Numbered from the stretch's first letter, positions 34,501-45,685 are shown. The stretch: DNA of 64,000 nucleotides from Dendrocalamus latiflorus (GCA_017311315.1 CM029610.1:38146870-38210869), one strand, 5' to 3'. Notes: generated by a model from the sequence alone, not told the origin. Numbers and translations are program-made.

Positions 34501-34978
34501 TCATTGTATAGTTTTTTGATAATTTTATCCACTATGAATATTGCTCAAAAATTTATAGTACTATGATAATTTTAAGATATATTACATATAACAAACGGGC
34601 TTCAAAAAAATTACGAAATTTTATATGTAGCCTCTTGACACAGTCGACATAATTGTTAAATTTTTTTAGCAAATTTTATGTGCTATAAATTTGTCATGTT
34701 ATTTCATGTTAATTTAATCATAATTAGCGATATACGATGCTCATTTAATTGGTAATTACAATTAAATTGTCATGAAATAACATGGAAAATTCATATCACA
34801 TAAAATTTCTAAAAAAATTCAATAATTAGGTTGACTATGTTAGAAGGTTGTACATAACATTTCGTATTTTTTGGAGCTCGTTTGCTACATGTAATAAATC
34901 CTAAAAATATCATAATTCTATGAATTTTTGAGCAATATTTATAGTGAATACAATTGTCAAAAAAAAATTATACAATGA
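34501..34978. mobile_element. Long inverted repeat (fold-back element), about 478 bp
   Basis: The left arm starting TCATTGTATAGTTTTTTG pairs with the right arm ending AAAATTATACAATGA. Arms of about 225 bp match over most of their length, with a small loop near 34730-34750 (CGATATACGATGC region). Noncoding and AT-rich. It continues into partial extra copies of the arm motif (GGAAGGTTGCACATAAAATT) up to about 35050. Confidence 0.85.
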
Positions 34979-35214
34979 TGTGCGTTGTGTTGGAAGGTTG
35001 CACATAAAATTTTGTAATTTTGGAAGCACATTTGCTATATTTAAAAATTTGAACAACCGAAGTAGGCGGGAGATGAGGATTCCCTGGTGAGACGCACGGC
35101 CTCCCTGGTGGGATGGGCAAAGTGCACGATGCACGTGCGGCTGCACAAGCTGTCCCGCGCTATAATCTATACTCTGTAAAGTTCGCGCGGAGGCCGTGGA
35201 CTCCGTGCGGTCAT

Positions 35215-35945
35215 TTATACTCCGTAGAGTTTCCCGAGACGGCTGAGTTCCCGATGCTTTATACTTCATAGAGTGTGCTGGGGAGCGAGGCCGCCATGCG
35301 ATTTTTTATACTTCGTAGAGTTTTTCGGGACGGCTGAGTTCCCGACGCTTTATACTCCGCAGAGTACGCCAGGGCGTGAGGCCGCCATGCATTTTTTTAT
35401 ACTCTGTAAAGTTGTCGGGACAGCTGAGTTCCTAGCACTTTATACGCCGCAGAGTACGCCAGGGCGTGAGGCCGCCGTGCGATCTTTTTATACTCCGTAG
35501 AGTTGCCCAGTACAGCTGAGTTCCTGGTGCTTTATACTTCGTAGAGTATACCGGGGCGCGAGGCCACCGTGTGATTTTTTTATACTCCTTAGAATTGCCC
35601 GGGACGGCTGAGTTCCCGACGCTTTATACTCCGTACAGTACGCCGAGGCGCGAGGCCGCCGTGTGATTTTTTTATACTCCTTAGAATTGCCTGGGACGAC
35701 TGAGTTCCCGACGCTTTATACTCCGCAGTGTACACTAGGGTGCGAGGCCATCGTTCGATTTTTTATACTCCGTAAAGTTTCCCGGGACGACCGAGTTCTC
35801 GACGCTTCACACTTCGCAAAGTAGGCCAGGCGTGAGGCCGCTGTGTGATTTTTTTATACTCCGTAGAGTTGTCTAGGACAGTTGAGTTCCTGATGCTTTA
35901 TACTCTGCAGAGTATGCCGGAGCGTGAGGCCGCTATGCGATTTTT
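35215..35945. repeat. Tandem repeat, about 8 copies of about 91 bp
   Basis: Each unit has GGCTGAGTTCCCGA-CGCTTTATACTCCG, a GGCGYGAGGCCGCCGTG block, a T-run and TATACTCCGTAGAGTTG. GAGTTC anchors occur at about 35242, 35333, 35423, 35515, 35608, 35699, 35789 and 35881. The core TACTCCGTAGAGT is the reverse complement of the ACTCTACGGAGTA core in the tandem repeats at 45441-45700, so this array fits the minus-strand retrotransposon whose LTR begins at 36942. Confidence 0.85.
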
Positions 35946-36941
35946 TCAAAATTATGACCCCAAAAAGGTCGGGCGAATTCTTGACCACGTCGCGACCGCG
36001 AGGCGGTCAGATGAGGATAGGACCACACAACGATTGGACGAAGTTACGACCACGACGTGAGAGGACGATGTCTGGACCACAAGGTCGAACGAACGTCTAG
36101 ACGAACGTGTATGACCATGAGTCGCTCACCTAGAGGAGCGGAGGCACGGAGCCGAGGCCGACAAATGCCGGAGGGCGCGAAGGTCAACAGTGGCAACACA
36201 GGGTCCGGCGGAGATCGTGTGAAGTCCATCAGAGATGACATCCGCGTGAAGCTTCGTAGAGACCGTGCGATGTCTTTGTGCGGGGATGGTGCGAAGACAT
36301 CGGTGGAGATCGTGCGGAGTCTGACAGAGACCGAGCGAATTACGCCGAAGGCGACATTCGCGGAGGCCAGGCGAAATCCATCGAAGGCCAAGCGATTTCC
36401 GGTGGAACCGACATTCGCGGGGGCGCAGAGCCAAGACCGACGGAGACCGGAGGGCACAAAGGCCGGTGGTGGCAACACGAGGTCTGACAGAGGCCAGTGG
36501 AGGCCACGTGAGGTCTGGTGAAGGTGACGTCCGTGAAGCTCGACGGGTAACGTGCGAAGTCCGTCGAAAACTGGGCGGAGGCCGGTGTCGACGAGGACAT
36601 GACCACGAGAAGTCGATCAAGGGCTGACGAAGTCATGACCATGAGGTGGTCGGACGAGCGTTGGCGAAGGTTCGACCCTGAGGGGTCGGACGACATCGTC
36701 GAAGATGCGATAAGTGTTGACGAAGTCGGTAGCGGGGCAAAGGCTTCGGAGAGCGTGCACTCCGACCCAACGCTTCGGACTGGCGCCAATAAAGTCTCAA
36801 CCACAGACGGCAGCCTCACTTTTGAAAACCAGCAGAAGCTGGGTAATCTAGGGTGCTCGCGACACAGGCACTCTGATGGTAGCTCTCTCTAGGGCCTTCC
36901 CTTGCGTAGCTTCTGCGCGAGTCCTTACGGACGACGCCAAC
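35946..36941 (-). mobile_element. Internal region of a minus-strand LTR retrotransposon
   Basis: Follows the primer-site side of the minus-oriented LTR (ACGACGCCAAC ending at 36941, reverse of GTTGGCGTCGTCC). It contains only unremarkable reading frames with CGACC/GGTCG-rich repeats. No gag or pol is recognisable, so the element looks like a deleted or non-autonomous relative of the Tat element at 37140. Its left LTR was not found. Confidence 0.5.
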
Positions 36942-37139
36942 TGTTGTGGCTACTGACTAAACAACATATGAGGGAACTAGTTAGAGTGAGCCAATGACAG
37001 GAGAGAGTGCGCTTGTGTATGGAATGAGTGAATCTGGCCTCTCATACACTCTTGGGGGTTTATATATATGATCGGGATAGGATAAAAAATCTCTATTCTA
37101 CCTCTTTAATAATTATAAAAGGTAGAAGTACTTTGGTAC
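36942..37139 (-). mobile_element. LTR of minus-strand element, 3' part (split LTR, part 1)
   Basis: In the minus sense this LTR ends CAGTAGCCACAACA and is followed by primer-site sequence GTTGGCGTCGTCC, just as in the plus-strand element. A TATA-like TATATATAAACC is at about 37060-37075. The LTR start is missing here because the 13.1 kb element at 37140 inserted into it; it resumes at 50251. Confidence 0.75.
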
Positions 37140-37341
37140 TGTTGTAGGGGTGGCCCCCACCTAAACCCAGCAAGCCTGTTAGACGAATGTAAGGCCCAAA
37201 ATGGGACATGTGTAATGACATAAGTGCCCCTGAGGGGGACACTCGGATGTAAGGCCACAGGCCACGGGGAGAAACCCTAAGCCATTGCTCACCTAAATCT
37301 CCACTACCATACTCTCTCTTTGTTGGTCTGTAACCACAACA
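37140..37341 (+). mobile_element. 5' LTR of Tat-type Ty3/gypsy element (202 bp)
   Basis: Begins TGTTGTAGGGGTGG and ends TAACCACAACA. Its partner is the 3' LTR at 50013-50250. Compared with that partner it lacks about 36 net bases, including the TATA region (GGATATATATAGG). The five bases before it (GGTAC) nearly match those after the 3' LTR (GATAC). Confidence 0.9.
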
Positions 37342-37362
37342 GTTGGCGTCGTCCGTGGGGAG
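37342..37362 (+). other. Primer-binding site region of the Tat element
   Basis: GTTGGCGTCGTCCGTGGGG follows the LTR end directly. It is the TTGGCG-type primer site seen in many plant Tat elements, not the tRNA-Met type. The cognate tRNA was not checked. Confidence 0.65.
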
Positions 37363-37393
37363 GACAAGTGCAAGCCTCCAGATACGAAGGAGG

Positions 37394-38850
37394 ATGACAC
37401 CAAAGAAAGCTTCGTCGTCGGCGGCGAAGAAGAAGAAGGTGGGAGCGGCGGAATCTCGTGTCAACATCAGGGCTTCGGTGTTGGCAGCCGCAAGCGTAGG
37501 TGGCGAGGCGGGTGTGACGGTCGTGAACGTTGGTGTTCACAACGCGACGCCCGACCCCGCCACCACCGCCGCAACGCCCGACCCCGCCGCCACCGCCGCA
37601 GCGCCCGACCCCGTCATCGACCTCGGAGTCCATCACGCCGCCACGGCAGGCAGCCCAGGAGTGCAGGCTGCGGCTGCCGCCGTCCCGGCGGGGTGTTTGG
37701 ATGCACCGGCGGCCCCGGTCACACCCACGGGGGACAACGCCCTGCTGACGGCCCTCGGCACGCTTTGACGAGAGTTGGCAGATCTCCGTGGGGCTGTGCA
37801 GGATATGCAAGAGGCTCGGGGCTAGCAGACCCCACCAGTGGTCATATCGGAGCCCACGCCGAAGAGGGCACATAGCCGCGACATGCTCGCGTCCAGGTTT
37901 GCAGCAGGCGGCGTGGTCGGAGGACTTCAAGTTCCCCAGCGCCATCAAGCCGTACAAAGGCGACACGGACCCTCGGGAGTTTGTGCGCGTATACGAGACT
38001 GCTATCGAAGACGCTGGCGGAGACGACACTACGAAGGCGAAGGGACTTCCTCTCGCGTTGCAGGGAGTAGCGCTTTCTTGGTTTTTCGCCATCAAGCCAA
38101 ATTTCATCTACGCCTGGGAGCAGATCTGCGATCGCCTCTACAACAACTTCCAAGGAAACTATGTCGAGCGCGTCGACGCGGATCAACTCTTCGCCGTCAA
38201 GCAGAAACCCTCGGAGAAGCTCCGTGACTACTGTAAACGCTTCGCCAAGGTACGCTGCCAGGTCAATGATGTCAACGAAACAACCATCATCAATGCAGCG
38301 ATACAGGGTCTTCGCCCGGGGCCGCTTGCCGAATACAACGCGCGAAAGCCAGTCAAGTCGGTGGCGAAGCTCTTCGACAAAATGGAAGAGTATGCCCGGG
38401 CAGAGGAAGATGCGCGAAGACGCAAGGGCGACGACTCCAACACCGCTCAGGCGGAGGAGTTGTCGCAAAAAGGAAACGCGAAAGACGACTCGAGAACAGA
38501 ACGCAAGCAAGCGTCCGTGGGAGACGCTCCTGAACGCGTCGACACCGGGGCGCACGGGAGCCCGTCAAGCGGCAGGTGCAAGCCCCGGCGTAACTAGCGA
38601 AGGTCCCAAAAGGCTCGCCACGTCCTCGCCACACAAGGCGTCCCCCGGGAACCTATCCTCGCCCTGCGCCCGAGAGGGGGACGCGGAGGAAGCCGCGGCG
38701 AGAGACCGCGTGCGAAACAGGAAATCCTGGACTACGGCAGATGGTGCGAGGTGCATGGCTACGGTGACCATTTCACGCGGGCATGCACCGAACTCATGGC
38801 GCTGCGGCAAGCGACTGCCCGAGTTCGGGCCTTGGAAGCACCGACCCCAG
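37394..38850 (+). pseudogene. Tat element gag, decayed
   Basis: Starts MTPKKASSSAAKKKK and has an Ala/Pro-rich N-terminal part (TPDPA repeats). It is then stopped by TGA (about 37766) and TAG (about 37822) and shifts frame near 37905. The gag core follows in another frame: FKFPSAIKPYKGDTDPREFV, LALQGVALSWFF, YNNFQGNYVERVDADQLFAV and LRDYCKRFAKVR. A CEVHGYGDHFTRAC segment near 38747-38790 resembles a zinc knuckle. Structural protein of the virus-like particle; not functional as it stands. Confidence 0.85.
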
Positions 38851-38967
38851 CAGTAGCCCACGTGTAGCGTCATCTCCGGAGGCTCCTCGTTGAGAACCCC
38901 CTCGGCGCAACCACCCCCGAGGATGCCGCACTGCAACATCACCTTCACACTAGCCGATGCTTAGGGC

Positions 38968-39600
38968 GTGGCGTTCCCTCATCAAGAACCCTTGGTCATC
39001 CAAGCCGACATCGCTGGCCGCGATGTCAGGCGCACCCTCATTGATGGAGGAAGCTCCGCAAACATCTTGTTCGTGGAGGCTCTCGATCGCATGGGAATAC
39101 CTCGAAGTCGTTTGAGAGCATCGGAGACCCCTCTTGAAGGTTTCGGAGGCCAACCACTGAAGGCCCTGGGTCAGGTACGTCTCCGAGTCTCCTTGTGCCA
39201 GGCTGACAACGTTAGAAGCGAGGACATCGTCATTGATGTCGTGGACATCCCGCACTCATATAACGCCATACTGGGCCGGCCCGCCATTAACTCCTTCGAG
39301 GCGGTCCCGCATCACGCCTTTTTGTGTATGAAGCTCCCGGGCCCGCGGGGTGTCATCACCATCTTCGGCGACCAGGACCTCGCTAGGCGTGTTGAAACCG
39401 GCGCTAGGAGTCCGCACCGCAAGGTGCACATCCTCGCCGACAAATTCAAGGCGGACGCGCCATCCACTCCAAGATGGACACCTAAGCCTCACCCAGAGGG
39501 CGGGGTCAAAAGGGTGCCTCTCCAAGCGGAAGGGCAGTTCGTGTCCATCGGCGAAGTCCTCCCTCCGAAGGTGGAGCAAGACTTACTCCAGGTTCTCTAG
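38968..39600 (+). pseudogene. Tat element aspartic protease
   Basis: Contains the retropepsin signature DGGSSANILF (catalytic D in a D-G-G-S form usual for these elements), followed by GFGGQPLKALG and the second structural motif YNAILGRPAINSF. The frame is open here and closes with TAG at 39598-39600, where the polyprotein should continue into RT. Confidence 0.85.
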
Positions 39601-40973
39601 AGTAACGCAGATGTCTTCGCGTGGTCTCCGGAAGATATCAAGGGTGTGGACCACGCCCTCATCGAACACAACTTGGCGGTCTGCTCCGACGCCAAGCCGG
39701 TCAAGCAGAAGCTTCGCCGTATGTCCATGGACCGGCAGCAAGCGGCCATGGTGGAGGTAGCGAAGCTTCTCCGGGCTAGAGTTATTCGCGAAGTCTAGCA
39801 CCCGGACTGGCTCGCCAATCCGGTCCTGATCAAGAAAGCCAGCGGCGCCTGGCGTATATGTATCGACTTCACCGCCCTCAACATACATGCCCGAAGGACG
39901 ACTACCCTTTGCCGCGTATAGATCAACTGGTCGACGCCACCGCGGGGTGTGAGCTCATGAGCTTTTTGGACGCCTATTCCGGCTACCACCAGATCTACAT
40001 GGCCAAGGACAACGAGGACAAAACTAGCTTCATTACGCCGGTTGGGACCTTTTGCTTCGTCAGGATGCCCTTCGGCTTGAAGAACGCGGGTGCAACCTTC
40101 ACCCGCCTCGTCGCGCTCGCATTAGCTGCTCAGCTTGGCAGGAACGTGGAGGCCTACGTCGACGACGTGGTAGTAAAAACCAAGCGTCTCGCCTTCCATG
40201 GTCGGGATCTCCAGGAGACCTTCGACAATCTCAGGAAAGCGGGCATCAAGCTCAACCTGGACAAGTGTGTTTTCGGCGTACAAGCGGGCAAGCTCTTGGG
40301 CTTCCTTGTGTCCGGACGAGGCATCTAGGCGAACCCCAACAAGGTTGACGCTATCCTTGGCATGGAGCCGCCCAAGACGACGAGGGAGGTCCAGAGGCTG
40401 GCCGGCCGCATGACGGCTCTGAGTCGCTTCCTGCCTAGGGCAGCGGAGCAGGGTTTGCCATTTTTCAAGACTCTCAGCGGTTGCGATGGGCTTCATTGGG
40501 TTGACGATTGCGCAAGGGCCTTCGATGACCTCAAGAAACATCTCGCAAGCCTTCCCACTGTAGTTGCCCCAGCACCAGAGGCTCCCCTCCTGCTCTACCT
40601 CGCCGCCTCAGCGATGGCGGTCAGCGCCGTCCTTGTCCTCGAAGAGGGTGCTCGCCAATGACCTGTGTACTTCATCTCCGTAGCCCTTCAGGGCGTCAAG
40701 ACGCGATATACGGAGCTCGAGAAGCTCGCCTACGCGTAGGTCAAGGCCTCAAGAAAGCTCCGACACTACTTCTGGGCCCATCCGATAATGGTGCCATCTT
40801 CATTCCCCTTGGCGGAGATGCTGCACAATAAGGAGTCCACAGGGCGAATTGGCAAATGGGCAGCCGAACTTGCCCCGTTCTCCTTATCGTATGCCTCCCG
40901 AACGACGATCAAGTCCCAACTTTTGGCCGACTTCCTCGCGGAGTGGACCCCTTCAGCTCAGTCTGTCCACCAG
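39601..40973 (+). pseudogene. Tat element reverse transcriptase and first RNase H, decayed
   Basis: RT blocks in order are NPVLIKKASGAWRICIDF, LPRIDQLVDATAGCELMSFL, DAYSGYHQI, FCFVRMPFGLKNAGATF and the catalytic AYVDDVVVKT. Then LNLDKCVFGVQAGKLLGFLV and the connection/RNase H part with DDCARAFDDLKKHL and RYTELEKLAYA. Damage includes TAG at 39796, a one-base loss near 39885 that shifts frame, TAG at 40326, TGA at about 40660 and TAG at about 40736. It converts RNA to DNA in intact elements; it cannot do so here. Confidence 0.9.
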
Positions 40974-41400
40974 CCAGAAGACCCGGTGTGGATGCTCAAC
41001 ACTGATGGGGCCTATGGCGTTGCGGGCGCGGGCGTCGACGTAGTCGTTACTACACCTGAGGGGCACCGCCTGCTGTACTCGGTGCGCCTCGCATTTCCCG
41101 CTACCAACAACACGGCTGAGTACGAGGCGTTACTCTTTGGCCTCGAGAAGCTCAAAGCACTGGGGGCGAGGCGGGTCCTCGTCCGCACCGACTCACGACA
41201 TGTGGCGGGCCATGTGGACAAATCATACCAAGCCAAGGACCCGGAGCTAGCCAAGTACCTGGCAGCTGTAAGAGCGAAGGAACGATATTTTTTGGGTGTC
41301 ATGGTGAAAGCCATCCCTCGGGCGGATAACGAGCAAGCCGATGTCCTTGCAAAGGCCGCCAGCCAGCAGCTCCCAACTCCCGGGGGGCATTTTATGAAGT
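40974..41400 (+). pseudogene. Second (archaeal-type) RNase H of the Tat element
   Basis: A further RNase H fold follows the gypsy RNase H: NTDGAYGVAGAG (first D), NNTAEYEALLFGLEKL (E), VRTDSRHVAGHV (second D) and RADNEQADVLAK (last D). Four acidic residues in this order are the RNase HI active site. A second RNase H between RT/RNase H and integrase is a known mark of the Tat lineage of plant Ty3/gypsy elements. This part is open in frame. Confidence 0.8.
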
Positions 41401-41459
41401 CCAGCCAGCGGCAGCCATCGCGCAGGAAAACCGCGATGCAGCCCTCATCCACTAGATCA

Positions 41460-41718
41460 CTCAGCAGGGCGACTGGCGAGAACCTATTTTTGGTTTTTTA
41501 CAGGGCATTGCGGAGCCGGACAACCCCGTCGAGCTCCGACGTTTACAGCACCGCGCGAGGTCCTTCCAGGTGCTTGACGGGGTGCTTTACAAAAAAGGGT
41601 CTGCGCACCGCTTCTGCGGTGCCTTTCACGCGAAGAAGGAAAGCGGCTCCTTGCAGAAATTCTTGCGGGGCTCTGCGGGTCGCATCTTGCACCGAGATCG
41701 CTAGTCGGCAAGGCATTT
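41460..41718 (+). pseudogene. Integrase N-terminal part, upstream of the solo LTR
   Basis: Contains PVELRRLQHRARSFQVLDGV and LYKKG, then the His side of the HHCC zinc-binding domain (CGSHLAPR-type residues in a shifted frame). The reading breaks at GKAF, exactly where the solo LTR (41719) begins, and resumes at 43664. Confidence 0.7.
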
Positions 41719-43658
41719 TGAGAGACCATGTGGAGGTCATCCCATGTGTGTGATGAGTAATTGACATCGGTTTAGGAAAGTCGAGTTTGATTTGGTTGGT
41801 TCGGTCCTTGACGTTGCGTGATGCAATCGGGCTCGGTCGGACTTGGTCAAACCTGGTCAAAATGGTTAGGATACATATTATGTCGACTTGTCAGGTTTGG
41901 GCTATTTCATTAATACATTTTATGCTTACATGTATCGAGCGGTGCTATTTGATGTGTTTCTTGTCTGTGTTGACCACAGGACGTCGAGGCGGAGTCGTGG
42001 TGAGACACGAGGTGACTGGACTAGACACAGGCGGTGTCGAGGTAAGAACGGTCGGATGTGTCGAAGACGGCGGAGATTCGATGTGGTTGCGAGTCGTGGA
42101 TGACAAGGAACGCGGAAGCTTCCCGGAAGGTGCAGGAGGGGCGTTTCGGTAAAAACGCAAAGCTGCACAGGCGGGAGCGGGTTCCGTTCGGAGTTGGCCG
42201 GCGTAACGGGTTGGAGACTCGTTAGCCGAAGGCTATATAAGGAGGAGGTGCCTCCTTGTGGATTGATACACTCCAAGGGTCTCTAGGGTTTGCTTTAGTC
42301 AAAATGAGTTTTAGAGGGTTGTTTTGGCTTTAGGCTTTAGTTGTTGAGAGTGGGTGTGAAGGGCAGAGTATGTCACCTTCGATGTCTCCCGGAGTGCTGT
42401 GTGTTGTCTCCTCTCCAAGAAGTATGTAGGGTATGTGAGAGTTCTTGAGATGGAGTGGGAGAGGATGAGTTGAAACTCTGGTAATCATTCCTCTTGTTCT
42501 AATGTCTATGCGTATGGGGACTCATATGTAATCCTCTCTTGATTTGGAATGAAGTTCTGAATTTCATCTCTCGTGCTCCTGTCTGTTCTTCGTTCCTTTC
42601 TTTTTGTGATTTCTGAGTTTTTGCATTTTCTTGTTGTTACTTGCTGAGAAGGCCCAAAATGGGTTGCTCCATGATGGGATAGTGCCTCAAGGTCATTTAA
42701 TCGATTTTTCCAAGAGCAAATAGCATTTAATCTCATATTTGGCTTTTGGGCTTCCTCTATTCTTCTTCCTCATTTCTAGGGTTTTGGTGGATTTCGTGTT
42801 TCCCCTCATGAGATATCCTGAGATTTGGTCTGGAGAGTCCTGTGACCATTGCTAATCCAGCTGCAAAAGCTCGTGATCAAAGATGCAATGATTAAGGAGG
42901 AATTAGGATTTTGTTGTTGCCTCTGCAGTTTTTTCAGTCCTTTCTAGGGTTTGGTGTAAATTTTTGATTCCCTCTTTGAGATGGCTTGAAACTTGGCATA
43001 TAAAGCCCAGAGTCTATTATCTAGCTATCCCCAAAGTTTCATTGCCAAAGGATCAAAGAATAGGGAGTAATTTGGATTTTTGGTTCAGATTTTGCAAAAG
43101 TTCAGTTTTTGTCAAAATCTAGATTTCTTGCTCTTTGGATTGTTTTCTCTTGGTCCCCCAGCCTTTGTTTGCTATTTAGTTCATATTCTTGCAATTCTGG
43201 GCTGAGAAAAACCATTAGCAACTTCCAATTTCACTACAGTTTGAAGTTCCATTTTTGCTGTCTGAAAATCTGCTGCTGAATGTTCTGGTTCCCGAGGGCC
43301 GGTCAGACCGGTAGTTAAATGGCGGTTGGACCGGAGCATGGCCGGCGGTCTGACCGGCGGGTCGGGACCGGTCAGACCGGAGTTCAAGAGGCGGTCTGAC
43401 CGCCCAGCCCATGGATGTCAGACCGGCCTGATGGTTTTTGCTGAAACCCCCTTCTTGGATTATTGTTAATTCTTGCTTCCTCTGTTAGAGTTATTTCTTG
43501 TGTTCCTCCTTATGTGAAATTATTTTTCCAGTGAGTCTGTTTACCAACTTCATAGCTCCTCATAGCTATTGGAGAGGGTTTTCTTTTAAGTACTTGTGGG
43601 GGACAAGTTTTTAAAAAGCGACATTCGCCCCCCCTTCTGTCGCCATTTCGGTCCAACA
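41719..43658 (+). mobile_element. Solo LTR, 1940 bp, with perfect 5 bp target duplication
   Basis: Begins TGAGAGACC and ends GGTCCAACA. It is flanked by CATTT at 41714-41718 and again at 43659-43663. The interrupted integrase reads straight on across the duplication (GKAF then RQGFYWPTA). GGCTATATAAGGAGGAGG at about 42232-42250 is a good LTR promoter. There is no internal retrotransposon sequence, so a full element was probably reduced by LTR-LTR recombination. Strand is assigned from the TATA box. Confidence 0.93.
43290..43430. repeat. Clustered GGTCAGACCGG palindromic motifs inside the solo LTR
   Basis: At least six direct or inverted copies of GGTCAGACCGG / CCGGTCTGACC-type 11-mers in 140 bp, several overlapping as ACCGGTCAGACCGG. 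Noncoding. Confidence 0.8.
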
Positions 43659-43663
43659 CATTT

Positions 43664-44638
43664 AGGCAAGGTTTTTACTGGCCAACAGCCGTTGCCGACG
43701 CCCAAGATCTCGTGCGCCGATGTCAAGGCTGCTAATGGATGGGGCGGGCCATCCACAGGCCCCCGACGAGCCTCAACCCCATACCTCCGGTATGGCCGCT
43801 GGCACGATGGGGCATCGATGTCGTGGGACCGCTTCCCAGGGCTCCAGGCGACCTCTGGTTCGTAGCGGTTGCTTTGGAATACTTCTCCAGGTGGCCAGAG
43901 GCGGTAGCTCTGGCCAAGATTACCTCGGCAGCCATGCAGCGCTTCCTCTGGCAGAACATCATATGCCGCTTCGGCGTGCCCAGGGAGATCACCGTCGACA
44001 ACGACCTGTTGTTCGACGCAGCCCCATTCAAAGAATTCTGCGACAGCATGGGCATCATGCTCCGGTTCGCCTCAGTAGGACACCCGCAGTCCAACGGCGC
44101 GGTAGAGCGGGCGAACGGCGCCATCTCCGCCGCAGTCAAGAAGCGCCTCGTTCGGCTGCCAAAGGGCAAGTGGCCGGGCGAACTCTACAGCGTCCTCTGG
44201 TCCCTCCGCACAACGGTGACATGCCCGACGGGGTTCACGCCATTCTAGCTCCTCTTCGGCGATGAGACAGTAACACCCCAGGAGATAAAGGCCGGCTCGA
44301 GAAGGGTCCTCGTCCACGCACCGGAAGAGGAGCGCCAATTGTCCCTGGACCTCCTTGACGGAGACCGGGCAAGCGCAACCCTGCACATCATAAAGTATGC
44401 GCGGCAGATGGTGCGCGCTCGGGGTCGTTCCATATGCCCGCGATAATTCCAGCCGGGGGACCTCGTCCTCAAGATGGCACTCCACGCGGAGATGGTAGGC
44501 AAGCTAGAATCCAGATGGGAAGGCCCGTACATCGTTGCAGAGGCCCTTCAGAAGGGAGCATACCGCCTCGCCACATTGGAAGGGTAGGCATTTCGCCATA
44601 CATGGAACGTAGATAGGCTGCGGCGGTATTACGCCTAA
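43664..44638 (+). pseudogene. Integrase catalytic and C-terminal parts of the Tat element
   Basis: After RQGFYWPTA and the Cys side of the zinc domain (RRCQGC), the catalytic core shows the D,D-35-E residues: WGIDVVGPL, TVDNDLLFDAAPF, then SNGAVERANGAIS. The C-terminal part includes FQPGDLVLKM and GPYIVAEALQKGAYRLATLE, ending NVDRLRRYYA and TAA at 44636-44638. TAG at 44246 and further stops and a frameshift near 43730 break the frame. Confidence 0.9.
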
Positions 44639-45029
44639 AGCCGAGTGTGCAAGCGCGAGGATCCTTGGAGGCTTCGGGAAGCACCTTGCCATGTTCCTGC
44701 GTGGACCGCTCCAGCACTAGAGGCTCACACCGTGTACTGCCTCGTCCGCAGGCAACGACAGTTGCGGCCGTTTCCGTCTTTAAGCGGTCAGTGGTCAGTA
44801 TCTCACCTTTTGTAATCGCTCACCCGCGCAAACGGGAATTTAATGAAGTTCACCGTTTGCAAAAAATTACTTTGTTTCCTGCAAAAGTGCGCGAAGGATT
44901 ACCTTCCCGCACACTCTTCAGGAGTATAACACAAAGACACGAGTTCACGCGCGCACTCTTCGTGAAAAACACGGGCATGAGTATAAACAAAGTCGCGTGG
45001 AGGCTTGCCTCCGCGCGTAGTCTACGAAC

Positions 45030-45440
45030 TCTAAATAAGACGTAGCGTCGAGGTCCGCCTCCGCACGCACTCCATGGAGTATAAATAAGACGTAGCGTTG
45101 AGGTCCGCCTCCGCACGCACCTTCACCGCCAGCAACGCGCAGAGGGTCGCCTCCGCGCGCAGTCTACGGACTCTAAATAAGACATAGCGCCGAGGTCCGC
45201 CTCCGCACGCACTCCACGGAGTATAAATAAGACGTAGCGTTGAGGTCCGCCTCCGCACGCACCTTCACCGCCCGCAACGCATGGAGGCCCGCCTCCGCGC
45301 GCAGTCTACGGACTCTAAATAAGACGTAGCGTTGAGGTCCGCCTCCGCACGCACCTTCACCACCCGCAACGCGCGGAGGCTCGCCTCCGCGCGCAGTCTA
45401 CGGACTCTAAATAAGACGCAGCGGGGGATGCCCCCGCGCG
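45030..45440. repeat. Composite tandem repeats downstream of integrase
   Basis: Alternating modules GAGGTCCGCCTCCGCACGCA, CTTCACCGCCCGCAACGC and CAGTCTACGGACTCTAAATA are repeated several times in mixed order. Noncoding 3' region of the Tat element. Confidence 0.8.
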
Positions 45441-45685
45441 CACTCTACGGAGTATAAAGAAGACGCAACGTGAGGCCTACCTCCGCGCGCACTCTACGGA
45501 GTATAAAGAAGACGCAACGTGAGGCCTACCTCCGCGCGCACTCTACGGAGTATAAAGAAGACGCAACGTGAGGCCTACCTCCGCGCGCACTCTACGGAGT
45601 ATAAAGAAGACGCAACGTGAGGCCTACCTCCGCGCGCACTCTACGGAGTATAAAGAAGACGCAACGTGAGGCCTACCTCCGTGCG
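45441..45685. repeat. Five near-identical 49 bp tandem units
   Basis: CACTCTACGGAGTATAAAG begins units at 45441, 45490, 45539, 45588 and 45637, each followed by AAGACGCAACGTGAGGCC. A sixth, altered unit starts at 45686. Very low divergence between units indicates recent amplification or homogenisation. Confidence 0.92.

Noticed and set aside
36057..36521. Plus-strand and minus-strand open frames of 140-160 residues
   Set aside because: Both lie in repetitive CGACC/GGTCG sequence of the minus-strand retrotransposon and show no gag or pol motif.
37842..38555. 237-residue minus-strand open frame opposite gag
   Set aside because: It is the antisense of the gag core; the sense frame has clear gag motifs.
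40834..41043. Alternative frames inside the RNase H regions
   Set aside because: They are shadows of the RNase H reading frame.
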